Source of the DNA: Solanum dulcamara
Taxonomy: Eukaryota; Streptophyta; Magnoliopsida; Solanales; Solanaceae
Assembly: GCF_947179165.1 (NCBI RefSeq)
Contig: NC_077238.1
Location: 79,389,757 to 79,453,756 of the forward strand
DNA length: 64,000 nt
Direction: 5' to 3'
Positions 24,811 to 37,351 of the stretch are shown here, in pieces; position 1 is the stretch's first letter, and the number at the start of each line of letters is the position of its first letter. A program made the position numbers and the translations under genes. The notes beneath the pieces were generated by a model. It did not search any database, was not told the origin of the DNA, and worked only from the letters and a program-made list of their open reading frames with translations.

Positions 24811-25988
24811 CTGAAAAATACTAGTCAAGAAGTTAAAAAATTATATTTGGTGTCTCCTAGAACAAGGAAACAGGACCGTCATCAGTGCTATAATACAAAG
24901 TTCATAAGGATTCTGAAACTAAGCCCTTTCCACATTGAAAGTGTCTATCCAGATTCCAGTGTCATCATTAATATCAAACGAGCTAGGTGAAAGATCAATA
25001 ACAAGATAAGTGTTGACCAACAATATGAATGAACCTTGCATGATATGATCATCCTGTGATAACTGATGAGTATGCATTTCACTTGATATATGAAAACAAC
25101 AAATATGGTAATATAATTAGGATATACATCATCGGAACCTGGGTTGTTAAAGAATTGACATCAACAGAGACATACCAACTCTTTCTTTAACATCCCCATT
25201 ACTACGTGTCTTTATCTGTGTTCTATAACAAATAGTTACCATGTCATTGGATTTCACAAATTACAGTTGCTACCTGGAATAGTCACGCTCAGACTAGGCA
25301 AAGATCAAAGACCAAATCTTTGGTATCTTCACTTTAGAAGATACGAAAAAAGAGTCACTTTAGAAGATATGAAAAAAGAGTCAGTTTAGAAGCATAAATG
25401 CACCACAAAGACAACTACTTTGGACCTTCCATTTGATATTTAAACATAGGAAAACAATAGAAAACCCTATTATCGAATTGCTTTTCATTTCCACAAAGAC
25501 CTTTTCTTCCTCTCTTTAAGTGATTTCAGTAAACTGTCCTTCCACAAATCTATAAGTGATCCACCTCACATTTCACTAGTCTAGTAAAATCCAATAACCC
25601 TCAAACAAAACACAATAATAATAACAATAACCTAAACTGGAAACATGGAATTTCTCAATATTACAACAACAGCAACAACAACAACATACCCAGTGTACTC
25701 TCCGGATAGAATGTACGCGAAATTAATACAGGAAACTGAAATACACTGTCATCACAGTAAAATTATCACACAAATATCAAAAATCAAGAAACAAATCTAT
25801 TGAACAGATTGAAAACAAAACTGGCTACTCTACTCGATTGCCTTTTTTCAAGCATTTAAACAAAAACCCACAAAACTAAACAACAATAGGATCAAATCGA
25901 ATAGAGAAATCATGCTAAAAAACAAAAATCAACACCGATCCCTCAGATTTCCCAACAAAAATAGACTCAAAAAGGAGAAAAATCTAAC

Positions 25989-26270
25989 CTTTGAAGTAAA
26001 AATCGGCAGGAAAATGAGATATTATTGGTGGGGTTTGTTCAAAAAGTTTGTGAAGTGAAAAAAAAATGATCTGCAGAAGACGATAAAGGGAGTCAAAATT
26101 TTGTATTAAATTGAATGAATCAGAGTATATTGTATAGAGGAAAGTCTTTGTTATAGACTGTAGAGAAATGGAAACAGTTTAATACTAGTTGCTTTGTCTT
26201 TGTCCCCCACCCAATTGACTTCTTCTTCTTCTTCTCATACACACTCAGTAGGAAGAATTCAAGAATACTC
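25989..26270 (-). promoter_or_regulatory. Probable non-coding first exon of the Pti1-like gene
   Basis: On the minus strand, CTTCAAAG followed by GTTAGATT (boundary near 25988/25989) is a good donor, and upstream lies a GAAGAAGAAGAAGAAG leader-like run (26220-26236). A TATA-like GAATATATATCT is at 26296-26307 on the minus strand. Together they suggest a leader exon of up to about 280 nt separated from the coding exons by a 1.2-kb intron. The extent is inferred and needs transcript data. Confidence 0.4.
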
Positions 26271-26309
26271 TGATTCACAGGTTTTTTCTTAGATAGATAT
26301 ATATTCTTT

Positions 26310-26874
26310 TCCTCTTTTCTCTTTTGCTTTTCCTTGAAAACAAAGAGAGAGCATTATGAATTGTATTGTTTTAATTTATATTTAGATAATATGATGAAAA
26401 GTCTTATTTTTCGTAATGATATTTTGGTGTGATTATGTTGTTATTTAAATTTTTTTTTATTATTATTTTTATTTATTTTTTATTTTTTTTTATTTTATCT
26501 TTTTATATTAATTTTATAATGTATTATACTTTTTTTATAAGTTTGTTATTCAAATTATTGGTGTAGTATTATGTAATGATGAAAACGATATAATTTATCT
26601 AAATATTATATTTATTAAAATAATATAATATAATATAATACGATATATTATAAAATAATAAGTAACAACCATCTGTTAAGATGTTACATGTATAAAACTT
26701 TACTAAGAAATGATAACATAGATTTTAATATATGAGTTTTGGTGCACGATGGAAATGGTCTATAATATACTTCAAAAAGAAATTAATTTGGTCTTAAGCC
26801 ATACAATAATAACAAATAAAAATAATCGTCACTTTTGTTGTTAAATAAATGGAAGTCTATGATAGGTGAGTTCT
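26310..26874. other. AT-rich upstream spacer of the Pti1-like gene
   Basis: It is mostly T/A runs (for example 26450-26520 and a TATAA repeat at 26620-26645). No gene or transposon end is recognisable. Confidence 0.5.
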
Positions 26875-28088
26875 TTTCACGCCTCAAGAGAATACTTTAG
26901 GCGTGACCGATATTCGAAGATCATTGTTGATCCCAAGCTAACTACTTAGTCGGATCACTCATTCAATCACTCAGCGAAAGATTCAATTTAAAGATAAAAT
27001 GACCTAAGTAGGCAACTCAAGCATCATCATTAATAATTAAATAATAGGGTTAAAATACTTAAGATATAATGTAACTCGATATCATAAGTCAATGACAAGG
27101 CTAAGTTTAAAAACAGACTCTGAAAATACCATCTAGCTCAACTCTGACTCTATTTACAAAGCCCCTATAACCTATCCAAAAGTTGCTCAGACAAGCCCAC
27201 GGCTACCTCAAAAGAACTACTCAATCAACAATAAAATGATTCCTCCGAAAGCAAGGAGGTCTCACCACTAACAGGAAGGAAATGGATCTTCAATGAAGCG
27301 CATGTTGATGATGCAGGCCAAATGGCGTCAGTACATGGAGTGTACGAGTATGTAAAATAGCTGGAAAGAAGCCGTAGCTTATTGGTTTTTCCATCATCCA
27401 TGTAAAATAGCTGGAAAGGAATACAATCAACAATACTCAACCTCATGCAACTCAACTCCAAGGACTCACTTTGAAATGACTCAACTCAATAAACATGCAA
27501 GTTTAAAAGTAATAAGCAATGCTTTGAAAATAGACTCAACGACATGTAACTCAATCAAATCAAACCATTTATTTTAAGGGAGTTTCTCTAATCGACAATC
27601 ATCACTTATGAGCCAGTGATGATACAATGTTTTGCACTGTCTTTGCCTTAGCCGTCTAATACCTTTCTAGAGTAAGGGACGATCAATCTCATTGGATACA
27701 CAATCAATCAAAAGTCCACTGTTTTGAGACTTAAAGAGGCATAACTTATATTCTACGCTGGCTACGTAGTTTGTGGGGTTCGAATTGTTATTTAATCTTA
27801 CCCCAATCGGTGCTCAATACTACTCACATAAGACTCAATATGCTCATATACTCAATCAAATCAATTCATTTAAATCGCCTCATCCGGTCTAATTGGACTC
27901 TCATCAATCTCAATCATTAACTCTATCATTTAAAACATACTTTCAGACTCATCTACAATCAGTACTCATCCTCAAATCAAATTCCTTTTAGTAAAATATG
28001 TTTTCAAAAACATTCACATCTCACTAAAATCCTTTCTCAATTTCAATTAATCATATTCAACCCTCATACTCATTTTTGACTCAATAGT

Positions 28089-28107
28089 ATATATATATAT
28101 ATACACA

Positions 28108-28149
<42 letters not shown>
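28089..28149. repeat. (TA)n microsatellite
   Basis: Two TA runs are broken by ACACAAAA: about 18 bp, then about 40 bp of near-pure TA. Such runs are length-variable and often misassembled. Confidence 0.9.
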
Positions 28150-28151
<2 letters not shown>

Positions 28152-28689
28152 TTCAAATCACTCTCTTCATTAATGTCTGAAAGCCATTATTTTTACTCAA
28201 AAATATGCATGTCAAAGTCATCATCATCAAATCAATTAAGTTCATAGGAAATTAGCCATGAACAACAATTACAATCAATTAAGAGACAGTAAATACTGAT
28301 AATTTCAATGCATAATTATACATAACTCAATAGAAGAAGAATTAACTCATGAACTCGATGTATATAAGGACTCAAACTCAATTCTAGACTCAATCTCGAC
28401 TAAATGAAGATGTAGGGCATGTGGACGAATTTAGTCCAACGTTCAGATAAGCCTTACTACCTGAAAATTGAAGGAATGATCGATACTCGAATGAATTGCT
28501 TGAAAACCTTGAACCCTAGCTCTTCTCCTTCTCTCTAGTCTCTTCTCTCAAAAGTTCTTAGCGTTAGTGAGAGGAAAATTCCTATTGGGTATGATAAGGG
28601 GCTAATTTTTAGTCCCTAAACGTGTAGGGTTCAATTGAAAAAAAAAAGTAAAAAAAGACAGAAATAGACCTCATTAAAATTGATTCGGA

Positions 28690-28990
28690 CAACCTTCACG
28701 GAAGGCCAACACGGCTCGTGAAGATTACCACGGATCGTGGTGATGATCGTGATCTCGAGACTAGGCTTGGTTTGGAGAGGTGGCTTCCACGGATGTCACC
28801 ACGGCTCATGGTGCTCACCACGGGTCGTGGTACCGATCGTGGTCCTTGCCTGACTTATGGGTCTTGGGGGTTGAGTTCACAGACGGCATCACGGTCTGTG
28901 ATACGGACCCTTCCCTTTTATTCCCCGATACATGGCACCTTCTCGGACCCTTTCCACGAGCCGTGAAGCGAAATATGGCCTGTGAAGAAT
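28690..28990. repeat. Cluster of short CACGG...CCGTG palindromes
   Basis: Within 300 bp there are at least eight short inverted repeats of the type CCACG(G/A)NNCGTGG: for example ACCACGGATCGTGGT (28727), CACCACGGCTCATGGTG (28797), CACCACGGGTCGTGGT (28816), ATCACGGTCTGTGAT (28888) and CCACGAGCCGTG (28956). The block is far richer in GC than its flanks. It lies near the 3' end of the LTR-like unit and is probably part of it. Confidence 0.75.
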
Positions 28991-29065
28991 CTCGTGGTCA
29001 GCATTTGATGCAAATTTCTGAAATTTTTAAAGTTAGTTTAGGCTAGAAACTTCAGGGGTGTTATA

Positions 29066-31425
29066 ACTATCAAACTACAAAATAAAAATACCTTTTTGTA
29101 TTATTGCATCTGATTTTAAATCCACGTCAAAGTTATTAACCGTAAATTAAATGAATCATGGGGAAATTTTTTGGATGCAAGGGTAGGGTTTAAATATTCA
29201 TGATGTTTATATATTAATGATCAAATAGAATCAAAGCTCATACATCAAGGTTCATTTTGATCATTTTCTCAAACCGTACAAATTTGTCTTTACATATATA
29301 TATAACTAATAATATATGACATGTTTGATATGCGAACTATCACTTAAGTCAAGATTAATTTATATATTTTTACTTCGTTAAATTATCTAACTATGATAAA
29401 TTAAATTAGTTGGTACAAACACCCAATATAGGTAAGCTTTTGCTTGATAAAATCCTTCTATTATTAACCAGTCAGGCTAAACTCAATGTCCAGGTTTAAA
29501 TACTGTAAAGCAAATCTCATTAAAAATTGAAGGAAATAAAATCACATTAGAACATGTTATTCTTAAAAATAAATACTATAAATGTAAAATTTTATTATTT
29601 TATTTTTCATTTGATATCTGATATTTGTATTAGGTATTTAGCTAATCGTATTCATAATTCGTAAGGACCATTTGAGGGAAATTGGTCTCTAATAAGATTT
29701 TAACCATATTCAAGACTCAAACTCAAAAATTCTAATTAAAATTAAAGAAATCTTATCCGTCCCGTCGCAAATTTATTGAAAACAAAACAAATTATTTCAT
29801 AATTAGAAAGACTAGGTTCATGAAATGATTACAAATACATAAAATTGTGTAGACAGCTAAGGTGTAAAAAAAATTGTTGTTGTCATTGTTTAATATTCCA
29901 AGTGAGGCATCACATGGGTGTTTGTTAGTCATAACTAATAATTCATTTAAATGCTAACCAAATGGAACACCAATTCTTAAAACAACAATATAATAAGTAG
30001 GACTTGTTTTATTATTTTTGTTTCTAATAAAATTATTATCATTTAGGTATCTTTACATTTGACTATGATTTATATAAACTAAAAAAGCAACTATTTTAAT
30101 AGCAATCTATGGAGAAATATTCTTCTATCATATGGCTTTTTGGCGTTTAGTGAATTTTGGTATGAATATAAACGGCAGTTTAGTCTTCTAATTAATTTTT
30201 TAAATAAATTTACGAATATTTTCTCTTAATTATTTGAGTTTTTCCTCCGTCTTAAATAAATAATAATAAAATAATATTCAGAGTGCAGTAATTAACCATT
30301 AATTATCAGGCATAGTAATAATCATATTCTTTTGTTAAAGTAAATATTTATGTTGCCAAAAATAATTTAGGGACATCAGTTCATTATATTTAAAAAATTA
30401 AAACAAACTAACCAAATCGACGTACTATATCGGCTGTTTAAAAATGATATAAAGACTATTATTGATTATTACTTCTAAAAAGTATTATTATTTTTTATTT
30501 TTTTATTTTAAAAAAAGCAAGCTTGAGGCTAGAATAATGTTGTGAAAACTTTAAGCAAAAGTTGTTGAAATGGAAAACTCACAAGTTTGAAAAACTTAGG
30601 CCATCAATTATGCTATTTCCTCAATTCATTTTTACTTATTTAATTTGAATTTTACATGCTCCTTAAAAATAATAATGACATAAGTATTTTACTATAATAT
30701 TTATATTAGATGATATTAATTTTAGGTCTTAAAAATATATGGTGAATAAGTAATATTGAGGGTAAAACATGAAAAAATAAATATTTTTCTCTTGATATGC
30801 GAAAAATAAAAAAATATTTTTAGTATATTGTACAGGTAACAGTGAACAAAAGAGTAATTCTTAATTTAGATTTTTTTCCCTATTTAATATAGCTTATAGA
30901 ATTATTGTTTTTTGGACAACGTTAAAACCAGATCTATTTCTTACTTATATATTTTTCAATCTTACAAATAAAACATTAGACTGTCGTCTAACACTTAAAA
31001 TAACTTATAGAACTTAAATTGTGATCTAAATTTTTTTCAAGTTTATAAATTGCAAAAAATATAATAATTTACTAAACAAATGTTCCAAAAAGGGATTATT
31101 GGCGAAAATTTATGAACAAACGGTACTTTTTGCTCTTCATTTAACATCATAAAATATGGATCCATCCAAATAAATAAGTGGGCCATAGTCCAGTAATAGA
31201 TCAGTTCACGGAAGAAAAGGCCCAATTTCTACTGCAGGCCCATTTTGATAAGAGAATCAGCCCAATATACTAGATCAGGGATGCAGTTTGAACGTCTTTA
31301 TGTAAAGGCGAAAACTACCTAATTATACAAACATTCCTGTCGTTTATATTAATTTTCCCTATAGTTTAAAAAAATTGTATTTTATATCACTAATTAATAA
31401 TTTTATACTAAATTTTAAGTCATAT
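29066..31425. other. AT-rich intergenic DNA
   Basis: No gene, RNA gene or paired transposon end is recognisable. Reading frames are short and broken. Confidence 0.5.
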
Positions 31426-31427
31426 AC

Positions 31428-31768
31428 ATCTAGATACATATTTTTTGCTACCAAATGGACTAAAATAGAGAAAGAAGCAAACGAGATCAAGAGGCAGGCG
31501 AACGGGATTGGTCTATGCATCCATATATATGCAAATAACACTAAATATATATATTTAGATGTATTTGGTGCGATTCACGTGTATCTGGGATACCAGATAC
31601 GCAAGTGAGATGGGAGAGTGGCGAGCAAGATGGGAGGGAGGCGAGGGACGCGAATGGGATTTTTCTATATATCCTAGATACATGTGAATATACTTGGATA
31701 CAGTATATCTATAACAAATAACAAAGTACAATTAATTTTGACTCCATGTATCCCGATATACATGTGTC
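31428..31768. repeat. Repeat rich in GTATCNNGGATAC-type words
   Basis: TAGATACAT, GTATCTGGGATACCAGATAC (31581-31600), TAGATACATG, TTGGATACA and GTATCCCGATACAT recur over 340 bp, together with a doubled 'GAGATGGGAG...GGCGAG' segment (31608 and 31630). The layout resembles a known-looking Solanaceae non-coding repeat, but I cannot name it or define ends. Confidence 0.5.
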
Positions 31769-31769
31769 T

Positions 31770-32600
31770 GAACACACCAAAATCTAATAAGACTCGTAAT
31801 ATTGCAAACTAGCTTGTTTCTGAGTAATTAACTTCTAAGCTAGTGAATTCATATAAGTTGCCATGTAATATAGAGACTTATCTGATGTAGCGGTTTCAGT
31901 CCTCTTTTATATAATATATATATATATATATACTTTTAAGAAATTATAAAACATAGTGATATTGTGTGTGTTTTATAGAAATTATACTAGATATATATTT
32001 GTCTATCTAAAACCTCTAGAAGTGAGCACTCTCTCAATAGAGACAATAACAAATATACGTTTGGCATATATACACCATATTTTTTATGTTCATTCCCCCA
32101 TAGATATAATATATACATTTCACATACCCTTTTACACAGTTTATCTGCACATGCAGTTTGAAAACACATATGTTGAATCCAGTTTGTCACATAATAGTTG
32201 ATGTCATCACATACATTCCACCTCTTGCTTTGAAAACTGATAGATACATATGTACATATATATAATAAAATCAGATATTGTATACGAGTAAAAGAATCAA
32301 GCTACAAATCTCAATTTATACGAAACACAATGATTTTTTTTCTTTCTTTCAGTTTGATTGATAACACACTTTCAATCAATATTTTATATATGGCGAATAG
32401 AACACATTTTACTATGTTTTGAAAGAAAAATATTGTGTTATATATAGACACGCGCTAATAGTGCTACTTATGAAATTTTCCTTGTATAATATGACCACAT
32501 TATTATTAGTATATTTTACCTAAATCTTATAGTAATTCTTCTCAATTGCACTTTATTCTTATTTTTTTAAAGAAATTACTAGAAATCCCTTCTTTTTGGT
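31770..32600. other. AT-rich intergenic DNA
   Basis: Nothing is recognised apart from a (TA)n run near 31912-31932. Confidence 0.5.
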
Positions 32601-32607
32601 GGAATCC

Positions 32608-32748
32608 AGATACATCATGTACGTCCTGATACATCATGTAAAGTGATGTATTCGATCGATTCATCGCGTAAAGTGATGTATCCGACGTCCTGATACATCA
32701 CGTAGAATGATGTATCCGACCGATAATTCGCATATAGTGATGTATCGG
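32608..32748. repeat. Tandem hairpin units with GATACATCA / TGATGTATC arms
   Basis: Arms GATACATCA occur at 32608, 32628 and 32692, and the inverse TGATGTATC/T at 32642, 32673, 32707 and 32739, separated by loops such as TGTAAAG or CGTAGAA. Each pair can form a 9-bp stem. Spacers share 'CGACGTCC' and 'CGACCGAT'. The function is unknown. Confidence 0.7.
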
Positions 32749-32749
32749 A

Positions 32750-35700
32750 GAATAGGAAAGAGTAGGGATTTTTGTAATTTTTTCGAATGATAGAAAATTT
32801 TAGAGAATATTGTAAAATAAGTTGTGTGTTTAGATAATTTTTCCTTATTATAATAGTCATTAGTCAAATAATAATAACCATTAGTTATTATAACGTCGAA
32901 GATTTTTTCCTATGTTTTCTACAATATATATTAGATAGGACCCAACTGGAACAAAGTGCAAGTGGCCTAACACAATTTGTTCAGGTTGCAATTGTAGAAT
33001 AAATGACACTTAATATGCAAATAAATATCAGCAAATAACTAAAATATCGCACTATACAATATTTAATTGTAATTATATATGTATATATGTATGGCCAATT
33101 GTATATGTATGTATGTTTTTTTCAAAGCAGAAACTGGATGTATGTGTCGACTGACAACTAAAGTTTTTAGATATACATATACACATTTAAGTGTTTATAT
33201 GTTATAAAAATTGTATAATTTCACTATGTTATGTAATTTTTTCAAAGTACCACTATAAAATATAATATGTAGGCCGATATTTTTAATTTCGATAATTTTT
33301 TCACAAAAAATAATGAATCACGAATCAAAATAAAAATGAGATAGTTTTTTTTAGTGCTTGTAAGAAAAATGGGGTGTTTGTTACAAAGTATTTTACCTCT
33401 ATAGAATTTTTTCCAATATGTATTCAAACTTGATTCATACCCAATACACGTATCAAACATCATATATAAAACAAAAGAAAAAGAAGGTCAATGTTTTGAT
33501 TCAATAATTTGAATTGAGGTGCTAGAAATAAATAAATGAAAACAAAGAGGCCCATATTTCATTATTAGATCCTTGTCGTGGATCCCTTATGATATTTGAC
33601 TAGAATACACTAACATAAAGGATGTCAATGTCCATTTCCATGTGCAACCTTCAACCTAAGTCCTCTCATTTTTAATTTATATCGTGTTAGTTACGAGTGC
33701 ACGTGAATTCAATAATATTTATCTAACTTTTATAAATACGTTTAGAAATCTACCAAATATTAATTGTGAAATTGATTATAATTGTTATTTTAGTATTAGT
33801 TTGAGATTCTTATAAGAATTCATCAATTTTAAATTTTGAATCTATCTCTAGTCTTCGAATAACACGTGTTATAAACTTAAAGAAATCTAATAAGGAGACC
33901 TAATAAAATACAAATGTAACACTTGAAATTTAAACCTCCTAGAGTAGCTTTTGTTAGTGATCTGTATTCAAAAATGAAATTTGGAATCTTAAACATAAGC
34001 AAAACTAGAAATGGAGAAAGTTAGAATAAATTCGAGTTTATTATATTTATTGTGTATTCTTAAGAATTTTAATCCTATTTTAGTATTTGAGGTATAAGAC
34101 AGAAGGACATATATTTATATTTAGAGATTAAATTTAAAACGAAGAGACATAACTTTTTCTAGTGGCATCTCGCAAAAGCTATCCATCGTACCATTTGATC
34201 AAATCTGAAATTGAAACTGAGTGAGTGACGATGAGAACACAAGAAGAGACTCTTTCCTTAGTTTTTTTAAAATTAATTTTTTAAAATTATTATACAATTA
34301 GCATAGGAATAAAGTCCTTTTATAAAAATAATTTAAAAAAAACTTTTCATTTCTCTCGTTTTTAAATTCTTTCATTTTCCATTCATCAGTCCAAATCCAA
34401 CAGTTTTGAGTCACATGTGATTTGTCGATACTAGAAACTTCTCTTATATATACACAAAACAAGAAAAGAACCAAAAAATAATATTTTTAAAGTATAATTT
34501 CCAAACAAAAAAAATTCGATTGAAGGGAGATAATTCATGCGGTGGGATCAGCAAAGATTGTGATAGAAAATTAGAGATTTCGAATTTGAAATCAATATAA
34601 AATTATATTTGATAGAAAATATTTTATCCTTTAAAATTAAAAAATTTTAATGCAAATTTAAATTAGTCGGCCAAAAATTAATATCAGACGCCCCAAATGT
34701 AACAAAAACAACTAAAACACTAAAGAATATAAATTTATCTTTAACAAATTCCGATAATTATGCCCTTTCTTTAATTGTCTTCTTCCTTTAACTAATTTTA
34801 GTATCATTAAAAAAATGTAATAGAAGAAAATCACGGTCACAAAAGTCCATTGGGCGGTTAGATTAGACAAACTAATTAATTTGGAGTTTAAGGTGAATTA
34901 TTTTGTCGGTTTAGTATTAATTAATCCTTCACTTAGAACTCATTAATTTTGCATTTCATTAATTAAAAAAAGAAATAGCACATGTGAATCACTATCACAG
35001 TAAATGTTTGAAATTTATTTTGTTTTGAGAAGATTGTTCTATTATTTTAAGCTGTTGTTGCTTCTATTTTCTTGTTCAATTACGCGTTTTACTTTTGAAA
35101 ATGAAACAATTTTGAATCCCAAAATAAATGTTGGAATTTTTTTTCTCCAAAATAAATCACCTTTTTTTCATATAGGTAGCCTGTTTTTGAGTCCGACTAA
35201 TTCAAATTTACATCATAAAGTCACACTCTGAGGGTGAAACATTCGCTATTAAAGACGCTCAAACCTGAAACGAATGAACGAGACGTTTACCATCCCACCA
35301 CAATCTTTGGTGGTCGAAATCAATAATCACAAACCAAATTCAAACAGTTATTTAAATAAACAAATCAAAAGGCAACCAAAATAAGGGTGTGTTTGGTACA
35401 AATATGTCAGGAAAATAAGTGGATTTTTTAATTATTTTTTTTAATGTTCAATACGTAAGCAAATTTTAAAAAAAATTATTCTAAAAATATTTGTATATAA
35501 TCTAGACAATAATGCATGAAGTGAAGGAGGGGGTGATGGGGAATGAAGTGAAGGTGAGGAGCGTTGGAGGGTGGGGAGACAAGCAATGTGAATAATGTCA
35601 ACTAATAGTTATTTATCGTAAAGTCATTCAATTAGTAGATATTATCTCAGAAAATTATCTTTTTTTTTTCTTTTTTTTTTGAGATAGTAACTAATAATTA

Positions 35701-36040
35701 AATGATCATACGAGAAAATCTAACTCATATTTCTGTAAAGTTTCACTGCTTGTTGTAATAAACTGTATATAAGCATTTCTATTCTACTAGATCTTCTGTT
35801 GGTATAATTTGAATGGTTCTATTTGATAGTTATGGGGAACTATATTATCTTCAAAATAACAACAACAACAAAAATAATCTTTATTACATGTTAAGATTTT
35901 TATAAGCAAAAAATAACTAAGAAATTCTAAATAGGCATAAAAATATCATACTCATGACCCCTTCACGAGCATAGTACAAATAAAAGATAATCGAGAGATG
36001 TGGTAAGATAGATGAATTACTTCATTCTAATTAAATATCT
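32750..36040. other. AT-rich intergenic DNA
   Basis: No gene is supported. At 35383 AGGGTGTGTTTGGTACAAAT looks like one MITE terminus, but no partner end is visible. Confidence 0.5.
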
Positions 36041-36046
36041 CAAATT

Positions 36047-37351
36047 CGAATTGCTACTCCTACTACTACTTCCAATGTTCATGTTGATCTTGTTATACAA
36101 GATCAACCCATTAACCAAGGTGCAGGAGATACAAACAACCAAAGGAACCAAAACAACCAGAGACAAGGTATTGACTTATCTCTCCCACAAACCCCTTCCC
36201 CTCATATTGGATGTACAAGTAATATCTTAACAGGTACTACTCAAAGGACCAATGTTGCAAGGGACTCAGGTATTGACTCTACTAGCCCAATCCCCAGGAT
36301 GCCCCCAATTTTTAATGTTGTTGATATTATTGATGCTGAAGTTGTTGGGGGGCAGGATGGAAGTGAAAAGGAGGCACACTCTAACCTGCAGGAAGGGGTA
36401 ACCATAAGGGGAAGGGATTTGTCTCATGTTTTGCATGAGAACCAAAACACTGACTCTAGGAGTGACTCTAGAGCCACTGCAACCACTGAGCACAACAATA
36501 TCAATGATCCAGCCCAGCCTGAAAATGATAAAGGAAATGGTACTGCACAGGATTCTACTTTGCCAACTCCTAAAGGCTCTATGGCTAAAGACTTGGGGTC
36601 ACTTGCTAGCACCAGTGCCAAGTAATCTACTGCAAAGAGGAACAAGTTAAGTAAGAAAATGAGGGATGCTATCAAGAAGAAAATTGATGAAAAAAATCAT
36701 GCTGAGGGAGTTCCTAAGTTTTGTCACAGTATGACTATGCAACAAACTCATCAGCCTTGCCAACAATTTATAATTGATGATGATCAAGTGGGAATGGATA
36801 TCACTACCCTCCAAGCACATTGCATTCTCACAACTCCCATTCAGTCAGCAGGTGTCAATACTGAAACACATACTAATGTGGCCAAGGCCAACTATACTCT
36901 CAACACTGAGGTTGATGAATATGCAGTGTGTGTATCTGAGAATGAAGAAGATAGTGATTATCAACCAATGACTGACTATGAGGATGAGGATGCTGTGAGT
37001 GAATAATTGATTAAGGCTTTCAGCCCATCCAGGGACAAGGTGTATGAGGATGAGGTCCAACAGGTTGCTAAGTCTAAGGGATTCTCTGATGAATATAGGG
37101 TCACTCATTCTGAAGATGAGGAAGACCATGACCATTGGAAAGAGGCACAACAAAAAGATCAACTGGAGGCATTCAGATCCACAGTGACAGCTTTATTGCA
37201 GAGGGAAAGTCAGCAAGACAAGGAGGAGAATGATCCACCCTCTAAAAGTAAGCAAACAAAGAAGAAGACTAAGAAAAGTATCATCAGCAGTTCTGATAAG
37301 GTTGTTCTCAACAGCAACATCAACACTAGGTCCAAAGCTCACAAACCTTAA
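36047..37351 (+). pseudogene. LINE ORF1 remnant (C-terminal part)
   Basis: One frame stays readable from about 36053 through 37348 with only two stops (TAA at 36623-36625 and 37004-37006). The product is low in hydrophobic residues: Asn/Gln/Thr-rich at first, then acidic (EDEDAVSE, HSEDEEDHDHW), then a lysine-rich end (SKQTKKKTKKS). This is the tail that follows the nucleic-acid-binding part in plant LINE ORF1 proteins; the DUF4283/zinc-knuckle part is lost by 5' truncation. The frame ends TAA at 37349-37351, which overlaps the ORF2 ATG by one base. Confidence 0.75.

Larger units (their letters stand above)
26875..29065. mobile_element. Old LTR-like unit (probable solo LTR, ~2.2 kb)
   Basis: It opens TTTCACGCCTC...TTTAGGCGTGACCG, close to the TGTCACGCCC...GGGCGTGACC opening I recall for long Solanaceae LTRs, and closes GGGGTGTTATA, a decayed form of TGTTACA. 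Length and lack of coding sequence resemble the solo LTR at 3982. No clear target duplication remains, so the ends are approximate and it must be old. Confidence 0.45.

Noticed and set aside
35383..35700. AGGGTGTGTTTGGTAC as the start of a MITE
   Set aside because: No partner inverted end or target duplication could be found.
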